DNA of 34,598 nucleotides. It comes from Pseudanabaena cinerea FACHB-1277 (lineage in GTDB: Bacteria > Cyanobacteriota > Cyanobacteriia > Pseudanabaenales > Pseudanabaenaceae). Within the stretch, counting starts at the first letter, position 1. Every line of letters begins with the position of its first letter. A program made the position numbers and the translations under genes. The stretch spans positions 1-34,598 of the forward strand of contig NZ_JACJPY010000048.1 in NCBI RefSeq assembly GCF_014696345.1, read 5' to 3'. Shown here piece after piece: positions 16,100 to 25,405 of the stretch. The notes under the pieces were generated by a model. It saw nothing but the letters and a program-made list of their open reading frames with translations, was not told where the DNA came from and made no database searches.

Positions 16100-19000
16100 T
16101 CACATCTGCTGCCAATAGTCCTGTAGCCATGCTTCACCTTGTTTAATCAAATGAGCAAGATCAAAGTTCCATAACCCGATCGCATTGCTGCCATGACCAG
16201 AAACAAACCCATAGCCATCAGAACGGAAGCATAAACTAATAGGCGTATGGTCGTGACAGGAGAGGGTTTGTAGCTCCTTGCCATCAAGGTTCCAGAGTTT
16301 GATCGTATTGTCGCTACTGCCTGAAATAATATTACGACCATCGGGGCTGAAGCCCACCGCCCATACCACTGCCTCATGTCCTCTAAAGGTATGGATTAAC
16401 TCACCCGCTAAATTCCATAGTTTGAGCGTATTGTCGCTACTGCCCGATAGCACCAGTTCGCCATCGGGACTAAAACAGGCACTCCACACCGCACCGCGAT
16501 GATCGCGGAGAGTTGCCAATTCTTGACCGTCAATGCTCCAGATTTTAATCGTGTCGTCACCACTGCCTGATAATACTTTTTGACTATCAGGACTAAACTT
16601 GACTGTCCAAATCGTGGAGCGATGTCCTGAGAGCGAACATAGCTCTGTAACATTTCCTGTACCATCGACTTGCCATATCTTTACCAGTTTATCACCACTG
16701 CCAGAGACAACCTTTTGACCATCGGGGCTGAAATCCACTGTCCAGACTGCGGTGCTATGACCAACTAGGCTTTGCTGTAGTTGCGGATGCGTTCCCATAG
16801 ACCACAGGGCGATCGCATTATCACCACTACCAACGGCAAGAGTTTTACCATCGGGACTAAAACTAATACTGAGAATGTCCTGTTCGTATTCTATGGTTTG
16901 GCAAAGCCTACCTTGCAAATCCCAAATTTTGATGCACTTGTCAAGACTTCCCGAAGCAAAGCTCTGACCATCGGGGCTAATTGCCACAGTTCTTACCGCC
17001 GCGCTATGTCCATCCCAAAGCTGTTGGACGCGATTATTAATTTCCCATAGACGCACTGTGCAGTCGAGGCTGGCTGAGAGCAGATTTTTTCCGTCAGGGC
17101 TGAAGCTGACCGATCGCACCGCTTCGTCATGCCCTTTGAGGGTTTGCAATTCGTGACCTTGCAAATCCCAGAGCTTGATGTTTTTATCGGCGCTGCCTGT
17201 TGCCAAAATGTTGCTGTTTGGGCTAAAACTCAGGCTGCGAATGGCGCTGGTATGGGCTTGAATTGAGCGTATTTCTGTTACCTGCAAATTCTGAAGATCT
17301 GATTCGATTCCCATTTCCATTTGCCAAATTTTCAGCACATTATCGCCACTGCCAGAGGCGATCAACATTCCATTGGCACTGAGGCTTAGACATCGGATGT
17401 CCGCAGTATGACCTTTGAGGGTTTGTAATAGCTTGCCATCCAGTGACCAGATCATAATGTTTTTGTCAGAGCCGCCCGAAATGAGCAATTCACCATTAGG
17501 ACTGAACAGCACATTTCGCACATCACCACGATGTCCCGTCAGGGTTTGGATCTCAGTGCCGTCAATTTGCCAAAGTTTGATGGTTTTGTCAGCACTGCCC
17601 GAAACGATGAGCTTGCCATCGGCACTAAATCTGGCGCTCCAGACGGCTCCTGTATGCCCTGTAAATGTGTGCAGGCGATCGCCTTGGAGATTCCAAAGAC
17701 AAATAGTCTTGTCGCTACTACTAGAGAGAATCATCTGTCCATCGGGACTGAAGGAAGCGCTGCGAATTGCGCCTGTATGCCCAATTAGTTCACCGATCTG
17801 CGTGCCATTTGCTTGCCAAATCTTAATCTTATTGTCTAGTCCGCCCGTGACAAATAACGAAGCATCGGCATTATATTCCGCACTCCATACCCCTTCCAAA
17901 TGGGAATTGATGCGATTCCTTTCTTTGATTTCATAAATGGCGCGGTAGATGGTGCTAGTTAATTGCCAGCGCGTCTCTGAGGCGATCGCCTGAGTTTCTG
18001 GTAGCCATTTAGCCGCCATTTGCATAGCCTTAGACAGTTCACTGAGGTCAAGGAGTCGGTTTGATAGCAAACTATTCAGGGCTAAACTATCGGCGATCGC
18101 CTGTGAGTTTTTGAGGGAACTTTCTAATTGGCGCACTGTTTGCCGCAATTCAGTTTGGGTTTTTTCTAGTTCTTTTTGCAGTTTTTGCAGTTCGGGTGAT
18201 TGCGATTTGCGAATGATTACCGCTAAATAGTCATGGACTAGCTGACAGCGATTAGTAGTAGCTTCAGGAATTAGCACCACCAACCCCGAACCAATGAGAA
18301 TCTGTAAAACCAATTCGATCTTGGCAATCTCGAATTCATCATGCTTGGTAGTCTCTGGAATTTCTGGAGCGCCAAAATTAGGCAAGGTTTGCCCTTGTTC
18401 CCGCACTTCGCGATCGAGATTATACAGTTCGCGCTCCAGATCGCCATAGGTTTTCAGGGGTCTTGTGCCTTTTTCATCGGTCAGCAAATACAAAATCAAA
18501 TTAGTCAGACGCAAGTTCTCTTTGCCACAATCGCAAACCACACTATCCAGATAGCGCTGTACTAACTTTTCTGTAGGATGCTTACCCAGCTTTTGGTATT
18601 GCATGACCGTACTAATTTGATCCTGTTGTAGTTGTGCGCCCACAATTTGCAGTTCTATCGGACGCACCTCATCCTGTTCATTGGTTAGATCGCGCACTAA
18701 TAGATCAATTAACTGCGGTTCCAGATAAAATTGCGCTCTCTCCGTCAATGTCCTAATCGTGGAATGGGCGGCGGCTGTGGAGAAATTACCCATTTGATAA
18801 AGTACATTTTTGCTGAGAATGTCATTGTCGATCGCACTCATATTGGTAATGCGATTGCCTTCTAGCAGATAGTGAATATAGTCTTCACGCAGGGATAGAA
18901 CCACTTTGAGAGAGGATAAATATTGGAAGTCACTGAGCAAACTGCCTAAAAATTCAAAAAAGCGCTGCCGTTCTGCAACTTGATATTGATGCACAAAAAA

Positions 19001-21016
19001 GAATTCTTCAAATTGATCGAATATTAAGACCGAACGGAAATTATGGGATTCATTCCAGCGCAACTGTTCGATAATGCGATCGCATAGTGAGTGTTTATCC
19101 GAGTGTCTATCTGTTTTGGCGGGGTCAATCGGGTTAGCTAACAACGGCGCAGAATTTAGTGATAATGATTCTAAAGCATCCTTCAATAAATTGATTAATT
19201 CTAATTCCCAACTGGTGTAAACTTTCTGGGAAATGGGAATCACGGTGCGTCCACCATAGATAGTTTGCTGTAAAGCAGGCATTAGACCCGCATTTACAAA
19301 GGAACTTTTACCAACCCCAGAGTTACCATGCAAAACGATCAGCTTATAGCGAGGTTCGCTAATGCGCCTTGTTAATTCATCTAGGTCTTGTTTGCGACCT
19401 GAGGCGTAGATTTCGGGAGAGATAATGAAACGATTTTTCTGTCCCGCAAAACTCGAATATTCCTCAAGACAGGATTGCAATTGACCAGCACCGATAAAAG
19501 CCCGATATCCATAGCGCTGCTCGATCGCGAGGCGTTCTTGTTTGGTTTGGAAAGCTTCTAAATAGCGCCCCTGTACGAAATATAAATCGCGCAATTGATT
19601 CAAAATGCGAATGTACATATGGGGATGTCCGCAATGATCGCGCTTTCTGGCTTTGAGCAAATTTTCTAGGGCAGATTCAGGATGATCTAATTGAATTTGT
19701 GCTTCTGCTAGATAACACCAATATAAGCCATAGAGCCAATGATAGGTGTCAGGAGATTGGGGTAGAAGGGAAAGCGCTTGCTCAGCATATTCCTGCGCGG
19801 TTTGCCATTGTTTTTCATTAAGGGCGACTTCGGCAAGGAAGCCATAGTCAGATGCGAGGTGATGGGGTTGTGTTTGATGTATTGATAAAGCTTTGTGGGA
19901 GAGCGCTTTTAACTCTTTCCAAGATTGGAGATGATGGAGAGTGCGCTGCAATTGCAAATAGCATTCGGACATGAGATCAGTGCGATCGGCGATCTCAAAA
20001 CAAGCCAGACTGCGAAAAAATAAATCCTGAACTGCTTGCCAGTTCTCTTCATGGGAATGCTTTTCTAATTTAGTTAGGTGATAGCGCCGCCGCCCAATTT
20101 GATAGAGCAGCAATCCTTGGCGCTCAAAATTTTGAATGGATTCCCAATATTGATAACTGGATTGCAAGTAAGATAGGGAAGTGCTGAAATCGGCAGTATT
20201 CATGCCGCGAATGAAATCTAGCCCTGCTTGTAAACCAGGAGCGATCGCCTGTCCTTGGTTCCGCAAATCTCGCAAAGCAAGATCTAATTCCGATAGATAA
20301 ATACCCCCTAAATGGGAAATGCGCCCTAGACTATAGCTAGGGTCGATCATTTTGGCGCTCAGCGCCATGCTAAACAGGGCTTCTGTCCCTGAATATAGAG
20401 ATTCCTTGAGATCATTACCCGCGATCGCGAGTTCAATAGTTGTGGTCCAACTCTCAAAATCTGGTGCTATCCGAATCATTCGTTTGAGAATGTCATCATT
20501 AATCCATAGCACAATCGGGAAGTGGCAGTTTTTGCGAAACTCTTCGCGAATTTGGTTTAACCCTTTGACTAGTCCATCAATGTTTTGACTAAGCTCAATT
20601 CCTGACACCATTACGGAGCTATTGTCCGTTGAGCCTTCTGGTTGTATCAACTGGTAAATCGATGATGTCGTTCTCTCAATGCTCACTTGACGAATCGGCA
20701 CTGCACTAATTTCGCTTAGTCTAGCGATCGCGCGATCGCGCAGATTTGTATAGTTGCATCTTGCCAATAGCAGCGTAAACGTATTCTCATAAATGTCCAA
20801 TAGCAAAGATAGCTCTTGGATCGCATCCTCCATCTCCGAAGAAATATTAAAGGAACTCACTAAATTACTTTGAAAGCGATCTAGCTGTGAAGTCATGGTC
20901 TGGATTGCTTGCTCAGTCTCTGGGGAAATGAAAAAGCCTGTTGTTACATCTTCCCTAGATTGAGACTGCTTACTAGAAGCATCATCATTGGCATCGCCAT
21001 TGGTATTGTCATTCAT
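16100..21016 (-). CDS. nSTAND1-type NTPase with N-terminal VLWINDD module, TPRs and 14 WD40 repeats
   Basis: A 1638-residue cytosolic multidomain protein. In order: a hydrophilic N-terminus; residues about 60-250 with LLARCNYTNLRDRAIARL and PIVLWINDDILKRM, a module seen before TPRs in cyanobacterial STAND-type proteins, resembling a degenerate nucleotide-binding fold without a P-loop; TPR-like helices at about 262-512; an NTPase with Walker A GNSGVGKSS near 563, Walker B LIFDQFEEFF near 660 and the RPIELQIVG segment; a coiled coil near 940-970; then fourteen WD40 repeats from about 1034 to 1625, i.e. two seven-blade propellers (repeat consensus GH...V.S..FSPDG....SGS.D..IKLW). The design is that of a STAND switch, where propellers sense a ligand and the NTPase drives assembly. 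Its start lies three bases after the stop of the upstream ATPase gene, so both are made together. No known effector domain is recognisable. Confidence 0.88.
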   Translation of the reverse strand: MNDNTNGDANDDASSKQSQSREDVTTGFFISPETEQAIQTMTSQLDRFQSNLVSSFNISSEMEDAIQELSLLLDIYENTFTLLLARCNYTNLRDRAIARLSEISAVPIRQVSIERTTSSIYQLIQPEGSTDNSSVMVSGIELSQNIDGLVKGLNQIREEFRKNCHFPIVLWINDDILKRMIRIAPDFESWTTTIELAIAGNDLKESLYSGTEALFSMALSAKMIDPSYSLGRISHLGGIYLSELDLALRDLRNQGQAIAPGLQAGLDFIRGMNTADFSTSLSYLQSSYQYWESIQNFERQGLLLYQIGRRRYHLTKLEKHSHEENWQAVQDLFFRSLACFEIADRTDLMSECYLQLQRTLHHLQSWKELKALSHKALSIHQTQPHHLASDYGFLAEVALNEKQWQTAQEYAEQALSLLPQSPDTYHWLYGLYWCYLAEAQIQLDHPESALENLLKARKRDHCGHPHMYIRILNQLRDLYFVQGRYLEAFQTKQERLAIEQRYGYRAFIGAGQLQSCLEEYSSFAGQKNRFIISPEIYASGRKQDLDELTRRISEPRYKLIVLHGNSGVGKSSFVNAGLMPALQQTIYGGRTVIPISQKVYTSWELELINLLKDALESLSLNSAPLLANPIDPAKTDRHSDKHSLCDRIIEQLRWNESHNFRSVLIFDQFEEFFFVHQYQVAERQRFFEFLGSLLSDFQYLSSLKVVLSLREDYIHYLLEGNRITNMSAIDNDILSKNVLYQMGNFSTAAAHSTIRTLTERAQFYLEPQLIDLLVRDLTNEQDEVRPIELQIVGAQLQQDQISTVMQYQKLGKHPTEKLVQRYLDSVVCDCGKENLRLTNLILYLLTDEKGTRPLKTYGDLERELYNLDREVREQGQTLPNFGAPEIPETTKHDEFEIAKIELVLQILIGSGLVVLIPEATTNRCQLVHDYLAVIIRKSQSPELQKLQKELEKTQTELRQTVRQLESSLKNSQAIADSLALNSLLSNRLLDLSELSKAMQMAAKWLPETQAIASETRWQLTSTIYRAIYEIKERNRINSHLEGVWSAEYNADASLFVTGGLDNKIKIWQANGTQIGELIGHTGAIRSASFSPDGQMILSSSSDKTICLWNLQGDRLHTFTGHTGAVWSARFSADGKLIVSGSADKTIKLWQIDGTEIQTLTGHRGDVRNVLFSPNGELLISGGSDKNIMIWSLDGKLLQTLKGHTADIRCLSLSANGMLIASGSGDNVLKIWQMEMGIESDLQNLQVTEIRSIQAHTSAIRSLSFSPNSNILATGSADKNIKLWDLQGHELQTLKGHDEAVRSVSFSPDGKNLLSASLDCTVRLWEINNRVQQLWDGHSAAVRTVAISPDGQSFASGSLDKCIKIWDLQGRLCQTIEYEQDILSISFSPDGKTLAVGSGDNAIALWSMGTHPQLQQSLVGHSTAVWTVDFSPDGQKVVSGSGDKLVKIWQVDGTGNVTELCSLSGHRSTIWTVKFSPDSQKVLSGSGDDTIKIWSIDGQELATLRDHRGAVWSACFSPDGELVLSGSSDNTLKLWNLAGELIHTFRGHEAVVWAVGFSPDGRNIISGSSDNTIKLWNLDGKELQTLSCHDHTPISLCFRSDGYGFVSGHGSNAIGLWNFDLAHLIKQGEAWLQDYWQQM

Positions 21017-21019
21017 AAG

Positions 21020-22375
21020 CTATCCGTTAAATTCGGGAGCATTGGCAAGTACAGGATTGACCTCAAACCAAGAGCCGTCCTCATCTTGATATTCATAGAC
21101 ATACATACTTCTAATCAAGGTTTGATAGCCCGTGTCACCAACCACCTTCTTTGTGGCATTGACCTGACGCAATAATCGCCATTCATCGTCATCAATGGAT
21201 AGAGTCAATTCATTGCGGCGTTTGCGGATCGTGTCTTCCAAAACATCTGCGGTTACAGGCAGTCCCCTCTGTTTGCGAAGGGCATCATTCAACAAGCGCA
21301 TGATATTGCGTACATGACCACCACTAGCAAAACAGAGGCGATCGAGGGTTTGTACGCTATCAAAGACTTGCTCGATCGCTGCCAAGCGCTGATCATCACT
21401 GTGGTCTGGCATGACCCGCGATAAAATCATCTGCCGCAACAATGCCAGCCCCTCTGCATGGGGTTGACCATTGCGGCGCACCACAGGAACCATCGGCAAG
21501 ACAATGGGATCGCTCATAAATCTGGCGGTCAGGGTTCCGTAATCCCGCGAGAACCTCAATGCAAGGGGCATAGTATAAACTAAATGGCATTGCAATTTGC
21601 GAAGTTGTTCGGCGCGATCGACAAATAGATATTCGGTTTGGGGTCTTCCCCAAGGTTTTGGCGAATCATCGACGCGATCGAGGTTATCAACAATCACCAC
21701 CAGCCCTTCTTTGCCCTGTTTTTTTAAGTCGGCAATGCCTGGCAAAAGAATTTCTTGATTGATTAAATCTAGCAAACCATTGGTTTTCGGTTCCATGTAG
21801 CCCCGTAGCTTACTTCGCATATCGGGGCTATCTTTGGTCTTTGCCGATAGCTTCCCAATACCCAAAGACAACGAAAATTCGCCACTAGTACTCGCTTCCA
21901 CCTTACCCACCCCAGGCACATCCGCTTCTGCTGAAAGCTCTATTTCCGTTTGCAAAATCTTGACTGCCCCATTGAGCATGGCGCGAAAGCCCTTGGCTTC
22001 GGTCTTCACCTTGGCAGATTCGAGACTATCCACCACACGGCGGGCGATCGCCAATAAAATATCACTGAGATCGACATCACCCATTTCCATGTCTTGACTG
22101 GACTCAAAATAGACAACATGGAAATTTTCGGCTTCCAATTTTTGTTTGAGCTGCAAAATCTCCGTGGACTTGCCACAACCAATATGTCCTGTAAAGAGTT
22201 GACAGGTGGGCTGCCCATCGGAAAACAGAGAAATATTATCCTTTAAATCTTCGACAACCTGACCACCGCGTACCGTGGAAAAGTCAATGTAATATTTTTG
22301 ATCCTCTTCATTATCCGCTCGCAAAGTTCGACTGGGATCTGTGGCTTTAAAAAACTTCTTATAATCTACGCTCAT
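21020..22375 (-). CDS. P-loop ATPase paired with the STAND-WD40 protein
   Basis: A 451-residue AAA/ORC-like ATPase. Walker A GHIGCGKS is at residues 63-70, a sensor-like strand VVYFESSQDMEMGDVDLSDILLAIARRV follows, and Walker B IVDNLDRV is at 228-235. Residues about 125-200 form an insertion (ILQTEIELSAEADVPGVGKVE). The C-terminal part contains SGGHVRNIMRLLNDAL and ends in a winged-helix-like domain (ELTLSIDDDEWRLLRQV, SMYVYEYQDEDGSWFEVNPVL). I know this family from cyanobacteria as a usual neighbour of large TPR/nSTAND proteins; its biochemical role is not established. The ATG at 22375 is favoured over the far upstream codon at 22471 because a TATAAT box lies between them; an alternative ATG at 22387 would add four residues. 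It is the first gene of a two-gene operon. Confidence 0.85.
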   Translation of the reverse strand: MSVDYKKFFKATDPSRTLRADNEEDQKYYIDFSTVRGGQVVEDLKDNISLFSDGQPTCQLFTGHIGCGKSTEILQLKQKLEAENFHVVYFESSQDMEMGDVDLSDILLAIARRVVDSLESAKVKTEAKGFRAMLNGAVKILQTEIELSAEADVPGVGKVEASTSGEFSLSLGIGKLSAKTKDSPDMRSKLRGYMEPKTNGLLDLINQEILLPGIADLKKQGKEGLVVIVDNLDRVDDSPKPWGRPQTEYLFVDRAEQLRKLQCHLVYTMPLALRFSRDYGTLTARFMSDPIVLPMVPVVRRNGQPHAEGLALLRQMILSRVMPDHSDDQRLAAIEQVFDSVQTLDRLCFASGGHVRNIMRLLNDALRKQRGLPVTADVLEDTIRKRRNELTLSIDDDEWRLLRQVNATKKVVGDTGYQTLIRSMYVYEYQDEDGSWFEVNPVLANAPEFNG

Positions 22376-22405
22376 GGGTCGTCTCATTGCTCTTTTGCTA
22401 AGATA

Positions 22406-22411
22406 ATTATA
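22406..22411 (-). promoter_or_regulatory. Candidate -10 box of the ATPase/STAND operon
   Basis: TATAAT on the minus strand (22411-22406) would start transcription near 22399, 24 bp before the ATG at 22375. No good -35 is seen at 16-18 bp; a HIP1 octamer occupies part of the spacer region. Confidence 0.4.
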
Positions 22412-22449
22412 GCCACATATAGCGATCGCTAATTGTTTCTGTACAACAA

Positions 22450-22483
22450 CAATAGGCTGTAGCGCACGCACTACAGCCTATTG
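22450..22483 (-). terminator. Hairpin downstream of dnaK
   Basis: Arm 22450-22462 (caataggctgtag) pairs perfectly over 13 bp with 22471-22483 around an 8-nt loop. On the minus strand it follows the dnaK stop by about 40 bp and is followed by TTGTTGTTG. A small AGCGC-atc-GCGCT palindrome lies between it and the stop, at 22492-22504. It separates dnaK from the ATPase/STAND operon, which follows on the same strand. Confidence 0.7.
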
Positions 22484-22521
22484 GGAAAATCAGCGCATCG
22501 CGCTATTTACCGAGCTATTTC

Positions 22522-24426
22522 CTATTTCGATTCAGTAAAGTCAGCATCGATGACATCATCATCACCACTTGCGGCATCACGAGTGCTATCTTCAGGAGCC
22601 GCACCACCTTGAGCCGCTTCTGCACCACCCTGTTGATAGACGGAGGCACTAAGGGCGTAGAGGGCTTGCTTGAGTTCTTCGGCTTGAGCAGTGATCGCTT
22701 CGTGGTCATCCTTAGCGATCGATTCACGGAGGGTCTTGACCAAGCCTTCAATCTTAGTCTTGTCAGCTTCAGGAACCTTGTCTCCGAGATCCTTGATTTG
22801 CTTCTCCGCTTGGTATGCCAAGGAGTCAGCTTGGTTTTTCGCTTCGATGCGATCGCGTTTCTCCTTATCAGCCGATGCATTACGCTCAGCTTCATTAACC
22901 ATGCGCTCCACTTCATCCTTAGGCAAGGTGGAAGCACCAGAGATGGAGATGGTTTGGACTTTGCCAGTCCCCTTGTCCTTAGCGGTTACAGACAGCAAAC
23001 CGTTTGCGTCAATGTCGAAAATAACTTCGATTTGAGGTACGCCACGAGGAGCAGGAGGGATGCCATCAAGACGGAAGGTTCCCAAGCTCTTGTTGTCGTT
23101 GGACATTTCCCGCTCACCTTGGAGAACGTGAATTTCGACATTGCTTTGTCCATCAACGGCTGTGGAGAAGACTTCAGATTTTTTGGTAGGAACGGTGGTG
23201 TTTCTAGGGATAATCTTGGTCATCACACCGCCCAAGGTTTCGACACCAAGGGAGAGGGGGGTAACGTCAAGCAAGAGAATGTCCTTAACTTCACCAGCTA
23301 ATACACCCGCTTGCACGGCTGCACCGATCGCGACAACTTCATCGGGGTTAACGCTTTGGTTAGGCTCCTTGCCCAAAATCTTTTTAACGACTTCTTGTAC
23401 CGCAGGAATACGGGTGGAACCACCAACCAGAACGACTTCATCGATCTTGGACTTGTCAACCTTAGCATCACGGATCGCTTGCTCGACAGGAATACGGCAG
23501 CGATCGATTAGGTCAGAGCAAAGCTCTTCAAACTTGGCACGGGTCAAGGTGGTGTCTAAGTGCTTAGGACCATCTTGAGTGGCGGTGATGAAGGGCAGAT
23601 TGATTTCCGTTTGCGTGACGCTAGAAAGCTCGATCTTGGCTTTTTCGGCAGCTTCGGTCAAACGTTGCAGAGCTTGCTTGTCCTTGCGGAGATCAATGCC
23701 TTCTGCGGATTGAAACTGATTAGCAAGGAAATCCACGATCTTCTTATCGAAGTCGTCCCCACCGAGGTGAGTGTCGCCACTAGTGGACATTACTTCAAAT
23801 ACGCCATCGCCCACCTCAAGGATCGATACGTCAAACGTACCGCCGCCCAAGTCAAATACAAGGATGGTTTCGTTGGTTTTGCTATCTAAGCCGTAAGCCA
23901 ATGCCGCCGCCGTAGGCTCGTTGATAATGCGGAGAACTTCTACGCCTGCAATTTTGCCTGCATCCTTGGTGGCTTGACGCTGAGAGTCATTGAAATATGC
24001 AGGAACGGTAATTACGGCTTGGGTAACGGTTTCGCCGAGATACTTGCTAGCATCATCGACTAACTTACGCAAAACCTGCGAAGAAATTTCTTCAGGGGCA
24101 AATTGCTTACCTGCTGCGGGAGCATCAATTTTGACGTTTTCGCCCACTTTCATGACTTTGTAAGCGACTTGCTTGGATTCGCCACTAACTTCGTCATAAC
24201 GGCGACCGATAAAGCGCTTTACTGAGTAAAAAGTATTGTCAGTATTCATCACGGCTTGACGCTTGGCAATTTGTCCAACCAAGCGATCGCCATTTTTGGC
24301 ATAAGCCACAACTGAAGGTGTGGTACGGAAGCCTTCGGCGTTTGCAATCACCGTTGGCTTGCCCCCTTCCATGACGGCGACGACTGAGTTTGTCGTACCT
24401 AAGTCGATTCCAACTACTTTAGCCAT
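22522..24426 (-). CDS. dnaK: Molecular chaperone DnaK (Hsp70), DnaK2-like
   Basis: An ATP-dependent chaperone of about 634 residues, full length. ATPase domain signatures: [15 protein letters not shown], the phosphate-2 loop [28 protein letters not shown] and [13 protein letters not shown]. The linker [15 protein letters not shown] and the substrate-binding domain follow, then the helical lid and a disordered tail ending [12 protein letters not shown]. Cyanobacteria have several DnaKs; the short tail with this ending suggests the DnaK2 type, the main housekeeping and heat-inducible one, but that is inference. The ATG at 24426 ([10 protein letters not shown]) is chosen over the codon at 24438 because it gives the canonical N-terminus and is preceded by AGGAG. 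No grpE or dnaJ is adjacent. A 9-bp inverted repeat lies in its leader. Confidence 0.98.
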   Translation of the reverse strand: MAKVVGIDLGTTNSVVAVMEGGKPTVIANAEGFRTTPSVVAYAKNGDRLVGQIAKRQAVMNTDNTFYSVKRFIGRRYDEVSGESKQVAYKVMKVGENVKIDAPAAGKQFAPEEISSQVLRKLVDDASKYLGETVTQAVITVPAYFNDSQRQATKDAGKIAGVEVLRIINEPTAAALAYGLDSKTNETILVFDLGGGTFDVSILEVGDGVFEVMSTSGDTHLGGDDFDKKIVDFLANQFQSAEGIDLRKDKQALQRLTEAAEKAKIELSSVTQTEINLPFITATQDGPKHLDTTLTRAKFEELCSDLIDRCRIPVEQAIRDAKVDKSKIDEVVLVGGSTRIPAVQEVVKKILGKEPNQSVNPDEVVAIGAAVQAGVLAGEVKDILLLDVTPLSLGVETLGGVMTKIIPRNTTVPTKKSEVFSTAVDGQSNVEIHVLQGEREMSNDNKSLGTFRLDGIPPAPRGVPQIEVIFDIDANGLLSVTAKDKGTGKVQTISISGASTLPKDEVERMVNEAERNASADKEKRDRIEAKNQADSLAYQAEKQIKDLGDKVPEADKTKIEGLVKTLRESIAKDDHEAITAQAEELKQALYALSASVYQQGGAEAAQGGAAPEDSTRDAASGDDDVIDADFTESK

Positions 24427-24450
24427 AAGGCTTCCCAACTCCTAAGTTTT

Positions 24451-24479
24451 GTTAATCTTTAATCTCATACAAGATTAAC
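24451..24479 (-). promoter_or_regulatory. Inverted repeat in the dnaK leader
   Basis: gttaatctt (24451-24459) and aagattaac (24471-24479) form a perfect 9-bp inverted repeat with an 11-nt spacer, 25-53 bp before the dnaK ATG. It could be a repressor site or an RNA hairpin near the ribosome-binding site. It is not a CIRCE element. Confidence 0.45.
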
Positions 24480-24549
24480 TACTTTTCCCGATTAGCACAT
24501 CAGGGGGACTCTACCTAATTCTGTAGTGTTTACCGTACATAGTATCCCC

Positions 24550-24586
24550 AAAGAGGATTGCGGCGCTTCGCGCCGCAATCCTCTTT
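24550..24586. repeat. Perfect 17-bp palindrome with TTC loop between divergent genes
   Basis: Arm 24550-24566 (aaagaggattgcggcgc) pairs perfectly with 24570-24586; the loop is 3 nt. It looks like a strong terminator stem, yet lies upstream of both dnaK (minus) and the Uma2 gene (plus), so neither gene needs a terminator here. The apex GGCGC-ttc-GCGCC matches the small palindromes at other gene borders. Apart from this and the dnaK leader I see nothing else in 24427-24721. Confidence 0.8.
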
Positions 24587-24721
24587 AGAATTTCTGGCTA
24601 AAATTATAGATAAGCCGCGCATATTTTGGGGAAAGCGATCGCCTTGCTGCAATTGCTTTCCCTGATGTAATGTTTGCAGTGACTGATATATTGGGTTAAA
24701 GATTACATTGGGCTAAAAATC

Positions 24722-25405
24722 ATGGTAATTGCTGCACCCATAATCACCCCAGTTAACCCGATCTCATATCCTTCTAGTGATGGTGAGCCTGTGGCAGAGA
24801 CTTACGACCATTTCTATGCGATCGCTGTACTTTTGGAAATGTTACAGCAGTACTTAGCAGGCAAACAAGCAACAGTATTGGGCAATCAATTTTTGTACTA
24901 TGCTCAAGGATTGCCCAGAATGCGCGTAGCCCCTGACGTAATGGTAATTTTTGATGTGCCTCCTGGTGGACGCGACAATTATAAAATTTGGGAAGAGGGG
25001 CAAGTGCCAGCAGCCGTATTTGAAATTACTTCCAAAAGCACACAGATTACTGACACTGGCTTTAAGCGTGATCTCTATGCCCAAATGGGTGTACAGGAAT
25101 ATTGGCTATTTGACCCCAAAAATGAATGGCTAGATCAGCAATTGCAAGGTTATCGTCTCCAGGGCGAAACATACGAGCCGATTGAGGATGGAAACAGTCT
25201 TGTACTGGGCTTGCGATTATCCATTGAAAATAAAAAGATTGCCCTGCATCGTCTAGACAATGGCGAAAAGCTACCCTTCCCTGCGGAACTTGCGGAACAG
25301 GTAAATCAAGAGCGACAAGCCAAATTAGAGGCAGAGCAAGCTAGGCAAGAAATTGAAGCACTGCTACAACGTTATCGCGATCGCTATGGAGACTTAGAAG
25401 CATGA
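24722..25405 (+). CDS. Uma2 family (DUF820) putative endonuclease with C-terminal coiled coil
   Basis: A 227-residue member of the Uma2 family, expanded in cyanobacteria and carrying a PD-(D/E)XK nuclease fold; biological roles are unproven. The catalytic pattern is intact: Asp72 in VAPDVMVIF, Glu101 and Lys105 in VFEITSKST, followed by the typical [18 protein letters not shown]. After residue 195 comes a short coiled coil ([24 protein letters not shown]), also usual for the family. Its last four bases (ATGA) overlap the start of the ABC ATPase gene, so they are translationally coupled, though a functional link is not obvious. Confidence 0.93.
   Translation: MVIAAPIITPVNPISYPSSDGEPVAETYDHFYAIAVLLEMLQQYLAGKQATVLGNQFLYYAQGLPRMRVAPDVMVIFDVPPGGRDNYKIWEEGQVPAAVFEITSKSTQITDTGFKRDLYAQMGVQEYWLFDPKNEWLDQQLQGYRLQGETYEPIEDGNSLVLGLRLSIENKKIALHRLDNGEKLPFPAELAEQVNQERQAKLEAEQARQEIEALLQRYRDRYGDLEA

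Noticed and set aside
24480-24510. CIRCE heat-shock element upstream of dnaK
   Set aside because: Only a degenerate half (ttagcac) is present at about 24495; the second half is missing.
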